Shown piece by piece: positions 17,542-25,791 of a stretch of DNA of 64,000 bases (its first letter is position 1; every line of letters begins with the position of its first letter). A program made the position numbers and the translations under genes. Where the stretch lies: contig JAZRPZ010000073.1 of assembly GCA_045649485.1 (NCBI GenBank), positions 124,001-188,000 of the forward strand. Direction: 5' to 3'. The DNA comes from RUG11247 sp045649485 (GTDB lineage Bacteria > Bacillota > Clostridia > Christensenellales > Aristaeellaceae). The notes under the pieces are model-generated. The model was not told where the DNA came from, searched no databases, and saw only the letters and a list, made by a program, of their open reading frames with translations.

Positions 17542-18191
17542 AATGTCTGCATAAGCGGAGCAAGTTCTCCGTCTTTGCCTTCGGCATGCAGCGCAACGCG
17601 ATGGATCTTTATGTCTTCATTTTCCTCTGCACCGGTAAGAGTCCTTACCAGCAGGTCGGGCTTCAGCGTGTCTTTATCGGTAAGAGCAAGCTTCGCGATA
17701 ACAACATCCCCATCCATGCTCAGTTCATATGCAAGAGGTCTGATATTGATCTCCTTTTCGCCGGACTTGGTCTTACGTACTGCCATAACCACATCCTTAG
17801 AAAGGAATTCTTCGATCATTTCAGCAGTAACACCGGAATTCTCAATGCGGTATTCAGAATAACGCACCATAGGCATCAGAGAAGGAGTACGGTCATCCAC
17901 CATCTTTACCTGCAGCACCGGCAGGTCATCGGGCAATGCTGCCCTCATAGCTTCTTCAGCATGCTTTCTACCAATAGGCGCGCCAAGCTTGATATCCAGC
18001 ACTTCATACTCACTGGTCCATCCCAAAGCAAGTGCGGAAGCAAAAGCCATAACAGGATGAGGATTGAATCCCTGTGAATATGCAATAGGCAGACCTGTGC
18101 GGTTAAGTGCACGCTGGAAGAACCTCTGAAGATCCAGGTGTGATATGAACCTGAGCCTCGGATTTTTGCCGAAGCGAACTATCATCCTCAT
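17538..18191 (-). CDS. DUF2344 / TIGR03936-type radical SAM-associated protein
   Basis: 217 residues from ATG 18191, which overlaps the upstream TGA by 4 nt; a GTG at 18197 is less likely. Motifs RLRFISHLDLQRFFQRAL and YSQGFNPHP are typical of this family. It is commonly fused to, or adjacent to, the TIGR03960 radical SAM protein, as here. Biochemical function is unknown to me. Co-occurrence with RNase G suggests a role in RNA or ribosome biology, but that is inference. Confidence 0.88.
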   Translation of the reverse strand: MRMIVRFGKNPRLRFISHLDLQRFFQRALNRTGLPIAYSQGFNPHPVMAFASALALGWTSEYEVLDIKLGAPIGRKHAEEAMRAALPDDLPVLQVKMVDDRTPSLMPMVRYSEYRIENSGVTAEMIEEFLSKDVVMAVRKTKSGEKEINIRPLAYELSMDGDVVIAKLALTDKDTLKPDLLVRTLTGAEENEDIKIHRVALHAEGKDGELAPLMQTL

Positions 18192-20029
18192 ACACACGCC
18201 CCCTTATATCTCTTCATGCCGCAGCCTACGCAGCCCTTACGGCAGTCCTGAGTACATTCTTCTCTCATAGCCTTTTCATATTCACGGATAAGGAAAGGCT
18301 TATCAACACCGCAGTCGATATGATCCCAGGGCATGACCTCGTCCAAAGGACGTTCACGGGTAGCATAGAAATCGGGATCTATACCAACATCTTCGAATGC
18401 CTTGAGCCACATATCATACTTGAACTGATCGCTCCAACCGTCAAACTTGCAGCCAAGCTCCCATGCACGCTGCAGCGCATCAGCAGTGCGGCGGTCACCG
18501 CGGGCGAAAACAGCTTCGATGTAGCTGATATCCGGCGCATGATACTTGTAATCAACGCCCTTCAGCTTACGCAGTTCCTGTCCCAGCAGCTTCTGCCTGC
18601 GGATAACATTTTCCTGATCAAGCTGAGCACACCACTGGAAAGGAGTGTCGTTCTTGGGAACGAAAACGGAACAGCTTACAGTAATCCTGAGACCGGGAGC
18701 ACGTTTCTCTTTGGGAACAGAGAAATAGCAGGCGCGTACCTTCGCAGCAAGATCAGCAATTCCGAGTACATCCTCGTCAGTTTCGGTAGGCAGACCCAGC
18801 ATGAAGTACAGCTTCACTGCACTCCAGCCCTGCTCAAAAGCATCAGTAACGGAGCGCATAAGATCCTCTTCGGTTACACCCTTGTTTATAACGTCACGCA
18901 GACGCTGGGTTCCCGCTTCGGGAGCAAGAGTAAGTGCAGTCTTGCGTACCTTCTGAGTTTCCTTGAGCGTATCCGTCAGGATAGTATCAATACGCTGAGA
19001 AGGCAGGGAGATCTTTACCCTTCTGGAATGGTATTTGGTAACCATCTCGTGGGCAAGTTCCGGCAGGCAGGAATAGTCGCCGCTGGAAAGACTCATAAGA
19101 GAGATCTCATCATAGCCGGTAGCATTTACAAGCTTATCAGCAAGCTCAAGCAGCTTATCCATGCTGCGTTCACGTACGGGACGGTAGATCATACCGGCCT
19201 GACAGAAACGGCAGCCACGGGTGCATCCGCGGAAAATCTCGAGCATAATACGGTTGTGTACTATCTCGCCGTAAGGAACGATTATCTTATCCGGATAGTC
19301 TGCGGCAGTAAGATCATTTACAAGACCCTTGTAGCATACTTCGGGTGCACCGGAACCTTCCTTGGGAGTAATGGAGCGAACAGTACCGTCTTCATTGTAT
19401 GCGATATCATACAGAGAAGGTACATATACACCATCGATCTTTGCGGCCATCTTCAGGAATTCGCTGCGGGGCAGGCCCTGCTCCTTCCAGGAAATGTACG
19501 CATCAATAATATCATGGGTTTCCTTTTCACCGTCACCGAGGGCAACGATATCAAAGAAAGGTGCGAGAGGCTCGGGATTGAACGCACAGGGACCGCCGCA
19601 CACAAGGAACGGACCTTCGGTACGGTCTTCCGCGCGCAGAGGTATTCCGCCCATATTGAGAGCTTCAAGTATATTGGTGTAGCTCATCTCGTACTGCAAA
19701 GTTACACCTATCATATCAAACTCATTGATAGGAGTGCGGGATTCCAGCGAAAACAGCGGAATATCATTCTGTTTCATGAGTTCCGCCATATCCACCCAGG
19801 GAGAGAATACTCGTTCACACCAAGCGTCTTCGCGGCCGTTGATGGTGTGGTAAAGAATCTTCATACCAAGATGGGACATTCCGACATCATAGGTATCCGG
19901 GAAAAGGAAAGCGTAGCGCATCTTAACGCTTTCCGGGTCCTTCATTACACTGTTGAATTCGCCGCCCATATACATGGCGGGTTTCTGTACCTTAGTAAGC
20001 AGTTTTTCTATCTTCTCAGAGAGGTTCAA
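18188..20029 (-). CDS. TIGR03960-type B12-binding/radical SAM protein
   Basis: 613 residues. An N-terminal cobalamin-binding-like region contains YDVGMSHLGMKILYH (about 46-60). The radical SAM motif CTRGCRFCQAG starts at about residue 268. A C-terminal cysteine set is in CTQDCRKGCVGCG. The start is a TTG at 20029, with GGAGG 9 bp upstream; no in-frame ATG is nearby. It heads the long leftward operon reaching the gene at 7349. The reaction is uncharacterised as far as I know. Confidence 0.88.
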   Translation of the reverse strand: MNLSEKIEKLLTKVQKPAMYMGGEFNSVMKDPESVKMRYAFLFPDTYDVGMSHLGMKILYHTINGREDAWCERVFSPWVDMAELMKQNDIPLFSLESRTPINEFDMIGVTLQYEMSYTNILEALNMGGIPLRAEDRTEGPFLVCGGPCAFNPEPLAPFFDIVALGDGEKETHDIIDAYISWKEQGLPRSEFLKMAAKIDGVYVPSLYDIAYNEDGTVRSITPKEGSGAPEVCYKGLVNDLTAADYPDKIIVPYGEIVHNRIMLEIFRGCTRGCRFCQAGMIYRPVRERSMDKLLELADKLVNATGYDEISLMSLSSGDYSCLPELAHEMVTKYHSRRVKISLPSQRIDTILTDTLKETQKVRKTALTLAPEAGTQRLRDVINKGVTEEDLMRSVTDAFEQGWSAVKLYFMLGLPTETDEDVLGIADLAAKVRACYFSVPKEKRAPGLRITVSCSVFVPKNDTPFQWCAQLDQENVIRRQKLLGQELRKLKGVDYKYHAPDISYIEAVFARGDRRTADALQRAWELGCKFDGWSDQFKYDMWLKAFEDVGIDPDFYATRERPLDEVMPWDHIDCGVDKPFLIREYEKAMREECTQDCRKGCVGCGMKRYKGACV

Positions 20030-20065
20030 AGCCCATACCTCCAGTTTCCGATATTTATTCGATTT

Positions 20066-20074
20066 AGTATATCA
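20066..20074 (-). promoter_or_regulatory. extended -10 promoter of the long leftward operon
   Basis: TGA followed by TATACT, reading leftward, 36 bp before the TTG start at 20029. The -35 region (TGGCAA at 17 bp) is poor. Confidence 0.4.
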
Positions 20075-20144
20075 TATATGTACTTTTATTGCCACCTATT
20101 AATGTAAACAATATTCCGGTGCAAAGCCAATCCTTATCATACAT

Positions 20145-20181
20145 AAACCGACGACGGTTTTATTTATACCGCCGTCGGTTT
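20145..20181 (-). terminator. terminator of the spoIIA operon
   Basis: 14-bp stem with one mismatch (20145-20158 with 20168-20181), immediately after the sigF stop. The flank is only moderately T-rich. Confidence 0.7.
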
Positions 20182-20182
20182 A

Positions 20183-20878
20183 TTATTTCAATATAGACCT
20201 GAGTTTGTCCAGCACACGTTTCTCCATACGGGATATCTGCACCTGCGTCATTCCCATATCAGCAGCAATAAGCGTCTGTGTATGCCTCTGGTAGTAGCGC
20301 CTCATTATCAATTCCCGTTCCTTTTCATCAAGCACTGCAATAGCCTGTTTAAGCGCTATACCATTTGTCACGCTCTCCCCATCATCATTACCCAGTACAT
20401 CCTGAAGCAGTATATCACCATCGCCGCCCACAGGTTCATACAGCGATTTTACAGGGTACATTGCACTCATGGCGAGTACCGTTTCCTGCCTGTCCAATCC
20501 GGTCTTCATACTCAGATCTTCAACCGTCAGATCGCATCCTCTGTTTTTCTCATCATTTACTGCTTTCATTATCTTGACTGCATTTTCTCTGATGGTGCGC
20601 GATACATGAACACTGCCATCACCTCTCAGAAAACGCTTTATTTCACCTATAATCAAAGGTACCGCATATGTAGAAAACGTCACACCATAATTCGGATCAA
20701 ATCGATCTACTGCCTTTATAAGCCCAATACATCCATATTGATACAGATCTTCATATTCGTACCCTCTTCCCATAAATCGCGCCGTAACATATCCCACAAG
20801 CGGCATGTTGCTTTTTATGAAGCCTTCCCTGTCATCAAATATGTGCTTCTGTTTTCCATCGTATCCATAACCGCTCAA
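20183..20878 (-). CDS. sigF: forespore sigma factor sigma-F
   Basis: 231 residues of a sporulation sigma factor with regions 2 (GYEYEDLYQYGCIGLIKAVD, then STYAVPLIIGEIKRF), 3 and 4 (TLIAADMGMTQVQISRMEK). Its place as third gene after spoIIAA and spoIIAB identifies it as SigF rather than SigG. It directs early forespore transcription once released from SpoIIAB. The apparent start is a TTG at 20878 overlapping the spoIIAB TGA (TTGA), which implies tight translational coupling. A separate in-frame ATG is not available near the start. Confidence 0.94.
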   Translation of the reverse strand: MSGYGYDGKQKHIFDDREGFIKSNMPLVGYVTARFMGRGYEYEDLYQYGCIGLIKAVDRFDPNYGVTFSTYAVPLIIGEIKRFLRGDGSVHVSRTIRENAVKIMKAVNDEKNRGCDLTVEDLSMKTGLDRQETVLAMSAMYPVKSLYEPVGGDGDILLQDVLGNDDGESVTNGIALKQAIAVLDEKERELIMRRYYQRHTQTLIAADMGMTQVQISRMEKRVLDKLRSILK

Positions 20879-21336
20879 CCTTCCCGCATATCCCTGAGGC
20901 TCATACAGCCAAGTCCTATCTGTCGGGACATGCGCACGGTTGTTCCTCTGCCGGGCTCTGATATGATTTCCATCTCATCCATAAAACTTTCAATTATCGT
21001 GAAACCCATTCCACTTCTTTCCTCATGAGACATTGTAGAGAAAAACGGTTGCCGCGCCTGTTCAATGTTCTCTATCCCCTTTCCGTTGTCGATTACATCT
21101 ATCCTCAGTTTATTATCATCAAACATAAACGCGTGCAGTCTGACTGTACCCCGCCTTTCAGGATAACCATGCACAATGGCATTGGTGACTGCCTCGGAAA
21201 CAGCGGTTTTTATATCCGCAAGCTCCTCAACAGTGGGATCAAGCGGTAAAACAAATGCACTTATTACCATTCTCGCAAATGCTTCATTTGAGCTAAGCGA
21301 CGGAAAATCCACCCTTATTTCATTCGATATTGCCAT
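20875..21336 (-). CDS. spoIIAB: anti-sigma-F factor / serine kinase
   Basis: 153 residues with GHKL ATPase motifs: EAVTNAIVHGYP (N box), DNGKGIEN (G1) and ERSGMGFTIIESFMD (G2). SpoIIAB binds sigma-F and phosphorylates SpoIIAA. It lies 12 bp after spoIIAA and overlaps sigF by 4 nt. Length and motifs agree with Bacillus SpoIIAB (about 146 residues). Confidence 0.96.
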   Translation of the reverse strand: MAISNEIRVDFPSLSSNEAFARMVISAFVLPLDPTVEELADIKTAVSEAVTNAIVHGYPERRGTVRLHAFMFDDNKLRIDVIDNGKGIENIEQARQPFFSTMSHEERSGMGFTIIESFMDEMEIISEPGRGTTVRMSRQIGLGCMSLRDMREG

Positions 21337-21348
21337 TTTTGCCTCCCG

Positions 21349-21651
21349 CTACATACGTTCCATCAAATCATATACACCGGACATCATCAAAAGCTTGTCA
21401 GTACGCTTTCCCGGACGCGAAATACTCACCTTACCTCCACGCATGCGCATAAGCTTATATCTCCCCAATACCAATCCTATGCCGGAACTGTCCATGAAAC
21501 TGACACCTGCCATATCAATAACAAGTTCATTTATCCCCCTGTCGTATAATTGATTGTCTATCTCCGCGCGCATAACAGCTGTGCTGTCATGGTCAAGTTC
21601 GCCTTCTATGTATGCAATAAGCTTTTTGCCTCGTTTTTCAAAACAAAGCAC
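21349..21651 (-). CDS. spoIIAA: anti-anti-sigma-F factor
   Basis: 100 residues, a STAS-domain protein. The phosphorylation site is in FMDSSGIGLVLGRYK, most likely Ser56 (equivalent of Bacillus Ser58). Unphosphorylated SpoIIAA captures SpoIIAB and frees sigma-F. The start is GTG at 21651, supported by AAGGAG 8 bp upstream. A sigma-H-type promoter lies just before. Confidence 0.95.
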   Translation of the reverse strand: MLCFEKRGKKLIAYIEGELDHDSTAVMRAEIDNQLYDRGINELVIDMAGVSFMDSSGIGLVLGRYKLMRMRGGKVSISRPGKRTDKLLMMSGVYDLMERM

Positions 21652-21683
21652 GGAATCACTCCTTCACAAATTTTGCTCATAAG

Positions 21684-21713
21684 TGATTCCATGCTTTCTT
21701 TGTCGTATCCTTT
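21684..21713 (-). promoter_or_regulatory. sigma-H-type promoter of the spoIIA operon
   Basis: Reading leftward: AAAGGATAC (21705-21713), a 12-bp spacer, then ATGGAATCA (21684-21692). This fits the sigma-H pattern RNAGGAWWW-N(11-12)-RNNGAATWW except at one or two weak positions. It ends 32 bp before the spoIIAA GTG, where sigma-H control is expected. Confidence 0.75.
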
Positions 21714-21744
21714 GATATATTTTGTCTGTTGCACTCAGATCAAA

Positions 21745-23265
21745 TCAAATACCATCGAAGAATTTTTCGATATCTTTTTCATCGAGTGTTTCGCACTCAA
21801 GCAGCTTTTCCGTCAGCCTCATAAGAATATTGACATTGTTTTCCAATATCCCATAAGCCTTATGGTACTGTTCATCCAGCTTGGCACGGCAAATTTCTTC
21901 AACACTGCGTGAACTTCCGCACATGGTGCTAACAGCCCTTACGGAAACTGCAGGTTCTCCGCACATACCAAGATCCATTATCATGCCGGAAGCTATTTCT
22001 GCTGCACATACAAGATCTCCCGACGCACCGGAAGTCAGCGCTTCATCTCCTCCCACAAGCAATTCTGCTGCTCTTCCTGCCAGCAGAACAGCTATTTGAT
22101 TTTCCATATCTGTTTTTCTCACAAGTGATCTTTCTGCAGGTATCGCCAGATTATAGCCGGCAGCACCTTTGGACGCAGATAATATGCTTATACGTTTCAA
22201 GGACATCTCCGGCTGCAGATACTTCATAACGACAGCATGTCCGGCCTCATGGACCGCTATCGTACACCTTTCATCCGCATTCATTGCACTCTTTCCATCG
22301 GCTCCGGCAACGACCCGATAAAAAGCTTTATTTATATCACCTAACTCGATTTGCATCGAACTACGCTGAACGGCAAGAATCGCGGCTTCGTTCAACAACG
22401 ATTCAAGTGCCGCACCTGAAAATGAACAGGTTGATTTTGCCAGATTTTCCAAATCTACATCATTGGAAAGCGGCTTGTTTTTGCTATGCAATTTCAATAT
22501 ATCGAGGCGTTCATCCGGCCCCGGGAGTCCGACTTCAATATGCCTGTCGAATCTTCCCGGTCTGAGAAGGGCTGCATCAAGAGTTTCTATTCTGTTTGTA
22601 GCAGCAACCACAATAATTCCGTCACCTGAATTAAAACCCGACATCTCACTAAGAAGCGCATTCAGAGTTTGATCCCGTTCTTCAGAAGCCGTATCGCTGC
22701 GCCTTTTGCCAATAGCATCTATTTCATCAATAAATATTACGCATTTACCTGCTTTACGGGCATTGGCAAACAACTCACGCACTCTGCTTGCACCTACACC
22801 AACATACATCTGAACAAAATCAGATCCCGACAACGCAAAGAACGGAACGCCGGCTTCTCCTGCAAGCGCACGTGCCAACAATGTTTTGCCCGTTCCCGGA
22901 GGACCGTACAGCAATACTCCGCGCGGCATTCGTGCACCGAAACCGCTGTATTTTTCGGGACTTCGTATATAATCAACCATCCCGTTCAGGCTTGCCTTAG
23001 CTGCACTGTTCGCAGCCACATCCTTAAAAGTAATTCCCGTTTCAGCATTTACCATCGTCTGTTTTGCAAACGTACCATAAGCCAAACCTTTTGATTTTCC
23101 GCCAAACATTACACAAGAAACAGCAGTAAGACACCCTGTTGCCAGCAGTATCTTTGCTGCCATTTCAAGTATATCCGGCTTCAATGACTGTGCAATAAGC
23201 ATCCCGATACCGAACAGCATTGCACATGCAGCCACAATCAAAAGTATACTATGTTTTTTAATCAT
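21745..23265 (-). CDS. short FtsH-like membrane AAA+ zinc metalloprotease
   Basis: 506 residues. Two N-terminal membrane helices (about 5-25 and 33-53) are joined by only about 8 residues, so the roughly 75-residue extracytoplasmic domain of FtsH is missing. The AAA+ module has Walker A GPPGTGKT (121-128), Walker B VIFIDE (176-181) and the SRH RPGRFDRH. The M41 protease has HEAGH (339-343) and Asp417 in SGASGDL. Substrates are probably membrane or sporulation proteins; being next to spoIIA is suggestive only. A full-length ftsH probably lies elsewhere. Confidence 0.9.
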   Translation of the reverse strand: MIKKHSILLIVAACAMLFGIGMLIAQSLKPDILEMAAKILLATGCLTAVSCVMFGGKSKGLAYGTFAKQTMVNAETGITFKDVAANSAAKASLNGMVDYIRSPEKYSGFGARMPRGVLLYGPPGTGKTLLARALAGEAGVPFFALSGSDFVQMYVGVGASRVRELFANARKAGKCVIFIDEIDAIGKRRSDTASEERDQTLNALLSEMSGFNSGDGIIVVAATNRIETLDAALLRPGRFDRHIEVGLPGPDERLDILKLHSKNKPLSNDVDLENLAKSTCSFSGAALESLLNEAAILAVQRSSMQIELGDINKAFYRVVAGADGKSAMNADERCTIAVHEAGHAVVMKYLQPEMSLKRISILSASKGAAGYNLAIPAERSLVRKTDMENQIAVLLAGRAAELLVGGDEALTSGASGDLVCAAEIASGMIMDLGMCGEPAVSVRAVSTMCGSSRSVEEICRAKLDEQYHKAYGILENNVNILMRLTEKLLECETLDEKDIEKFFDGI

Positions 23266-23302
23266 AACATACCTCTCTTATCACAATTTATGCATTAATT
23301 AT

Positions 23303-23311
23303 ATTATAACA
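23303..23311 (-). promoter_or_regulatory. extended -10 promoter of the FtsH-like gene
   Basis: TGT followed by TATAAT reading leftward, 37 bp before the ATG at 23265. No convincing -35. Confidence 0.45.
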
Positions 23312-23395
23312 TCACAACATTGTCCACGAACAATATTTTCCACTCGTGATTAGATAATGTATTTTTGATGCATAATCTGACAGGAGGTGTACTGT

Positions 23396-25753
23396 ATGAA
23401 TAATAAACGCACTATACTAATTACATCTTTGATAATCATATTTATATTGTCTGCTGTTTTTATATCAAAAGCAAACATATCAAGCCGAACAAAACTTGAT
23501 GTTTCTAAGATACACAACAGCAAACTGAGTACCCGGATATACGATCATGAAAACAATCCTGCAACCTCATTAAGCGGTAATATAACACACAAATATATAG
23601 ACCTTGCAGAATTGCCCGAATACGTGTATCTGGCATTTGTGGCCGCAGAAGATACCCGTTTCTTTGATCATAACGGAATCGATTGCCGCAGAATTCTGGG
23701 AGCATTATTAGCCAATATAAAATCGCGTTCGTATTCACAGGGCGCATCAACAATTACCCAGCAGCTGATAAAACTCACACACCTTTCAAGTGAAAAAACA
23801 TTATCGCGCAAAGTCCAGGAAGCTTTTCTTGCGCTGCAGCTTGAAAAACAAATGCCTAAAGACGATATCCTTGAAGCCTATATCAATGTTGTATATTTCG
23901 GCGGTGGTGCTTATGGAATAAACGCAGCCTCCGAAAGATATTTCTCCAAATCCGCATCCGAACTTACCGTTGCAGAGGCTGCTACACTTGCCGGTATAAT
24001 CAAATCGCCTACAAATTATGCTCCTCATAACGATCCGGAAGCTGCTTTGATCAGAAGAAATTACGTGCTTAATTCCATGGCAGATGAAGGCTTTATCAAT
24101 AAAACCGAACTTGAGTCCGCACTGAGCACCGATATTCAGCTTAATGAAACAGAAAATACAACATCAAAATACGGCTGGTATATCGATTATGCTGCTTATG
24201 AAGCTTGCGATCTGCTCGGCATCAGTTATGAAGAATTGCTCGGAAGCGGATACTCAATATACACTTCACTCAATACTGAAATGCAGATCGCTTCCGAAAG
24301 CATCATGTCAGCTGATTCAAACTATCCGGAAGAGGCCGCACAAGGAGCAATGGTTGTAATTTCGCCGTCGAACGGAGAAATCTGTGCAATGACAGGTGGG
24401 CGTAATTATGTAAAATTAGGTCTCAACAGAGCCTCTTCCGCATACAGGCAACCGGGTTCGCTCATCAAACCTATCTCAACATACGCTGCAGCGGTTGACA
24501 AATACAATTATCTGCCCACTTCCGCCGTATATGATATACAGCGAACATATGCAGACGGCTATATGCCCGGAAACGCAGGTAATTCTTATTACGGAAAAAC
24601 CACCATGCGTTTCGCATTATCAAAATCTTTGAATGCAGCAACAGTAGATCTGGCTGACACAATAGGTATCTCCGAAGCGGCAGCTTACGCAGATAAATTC
24701 GGTTTATCATTATCCAAAGATGACATAAATCTCTCGCTTGCTTTAGGTTCAATGTACAAAGGGGTAACTCCGCTCGAAATGTGTGCTGCGTACTCCGTAC
24801 TGGCAAACGGCGGCACATACCATACACCCCATTCTGTCAGGAAAATTGCCGATCGGCATGGCAATATAATATACGAACATAAAAATGAACCCACGCGTGT
24901 TATAAGCGAAGAGACAGCTTTCATATTAACAGATATGCTTATGACTGCAGCGTCTGAAGGAACAGCTTCATCATTAAAATCACTCAACATGAATATAGCA
25001 GCAAAAACAGGCACTGCCGGATTAAGCAATGGCGATACATCCGATGCATGGGCAACGGCTTATACACCTGAAATCGTCGTTACTGCCTGGATCGGCAAAG
25101 ATAATAATACAAATGGCGGTATGGCAAAAAACATTTCAGGCAGCGGTTATGCAGTACCCGTATGCAAACAGTTTTTCGAAAACATACAGCCATTGCTTTC
25201 AAATGCCTCATTCGTAATGCCTGACGGACTGAACCGTGTACTTATAGATAAATTTGCTCTTGATGCAGAAGGACGCACACTGCTTGCCTCGGCCGCTACG
25301 CCGTCTGTGTACGTTTCTACAGAGTTATTCAGGGACATATCAACCCTAAACACAAGTAACATCTGGGATACTCCTGAGGCCGTTACAGATCATGCTATAA
25401 TCAGCAAGCAAGGAGAATCGCCTGTAATCCAATTTACCGGCACCAATAATTACGCTGAATACATCATAGTTCGCAAGAATAGCGAATCATCAGATGTCGC
25501 CGGTATAATCAACTGTAATTATGGCGAGACCGTCGCATTCATGGATACAAACGCAGACACAGGTCATCGCAATATCTACACAATAATACCGAGGCATAGT
25601 TTGCTTTACGACCTTGGTATAACTCTGACAGGTGCAGAAAGTACACCCATTTACAGCGAAACAGACGGAATCCTGAACGAACTTTCTTCGTTCATTGGCG
25701 AAAAACAGCCCAATACCGAAATTGAAACCATACACGACCCTATATTCAGATAA
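23396..25753 (+). CDS. class A penicillin-binding protein (PBP1A-type)
   Basis: 785 residues from ATG 23396, with AGGAGG 8 bp upstream. One N-terminal membrane anchor (about 5-23) precedes the GT51 glycosyltransferase (AAEDTRFFDHNGID, GASTITQQLIK, KVQEAFLALQLEK, YINVVYFGGGAYGI). The transpeptidase domain follows with SLIKP (SxxK), SLN (SKSLNAATVD) and KTGTAG. A C-terminal domain of about 170 residues is unrecognised. It polymerises and crosslinks peptidoglycan outside the membrane. It is divergent from the FtsH-like gene and ends at a terminator. Confidence 0.95.
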   Translation: MNNKRTILITSLIIIFILSAVFISKANISSRTKLDVSKIHNSKLSTRIYDHENNPATSLSGNITHKYIDLAELPEYVYLAFVAAEDTRFFDHNGIDCRRILGALLANIKSRSYSQGASTITQQLIKLTHLSSEKTLSRKVQEAFLALQLEKQMPKDDILEAYINVVYFGGGAYGINAASERYFSKSASELTVAEAATLAGIIKSPTNYAPHNDPEAALIRRNYVLNSMADEGFINKTELESALSTDIQLNETENTTSKYGWYIDYAAYEACDLLGISYEELLGSGYSIYTSLNTEMQIASESIMSADSNYPEEAAQGAMVVISPSNGEICAMTGGRNYVKLGLNRASSAYRQPGSLIKPISTYAAAVDKYNYLPTSAVYDIQRTYADGYMPGNAGNSYYGKTTMRFALSKSLNAATVDLADTIGISEAAAYADKFGLSLSKDDINLSLALGSMYKGVTPLEMCAAYSVLANGGTYHTPHSVRKIADRHGNIIYEHKNEPTRVISEETAFILTDMLMTAASEGTASSLKSLNMNIAAKTGTAGLSNGDTSDAWATAYTPEIVVTAWIGKDNNTNGGMAKNISGSGYAVPVCKQFFENIQPLLSNASFVMPDGLNRVLIDKFALDAEGRTLLASAATPSVYVSTELFRDISTLNTSNIWDTPEAVTDHAIISKQGESPVIQFTGTNNYAEYIIVRKNSESSDVAGIINCNYGETVAFMDTNADTGHRNIYTIIPRHSLLYDLGITLTGAESTPIYSETDGILNELSSFIGEKQPNTEIETIHDPIFR

Positions 25754-25760
25754 AAAATAC

Positions 25761-25788
25761 AGAAGGCATGGATATTTCCGTGCCTTCT
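25761..25788. terminator. bidirectional terminator between PBP and clpC
   Basis: AGAAGGCATGG pairs with CCGTGCCTTCT (one G-T pair) around ATATTT, with A-rich and T-rich flanks. It separates the convergent PBP and clpC genes. Confidence 0.75.
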
Positions 25789-25791
25789 TAT

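Noticed and set aside
18320..20107. 595-codon plus-strand frame opposite the TIGR03960 gene
   Set aside because: Antisense shadow of a gene with clear radical SAM motifs; no promoter or ribosome site.
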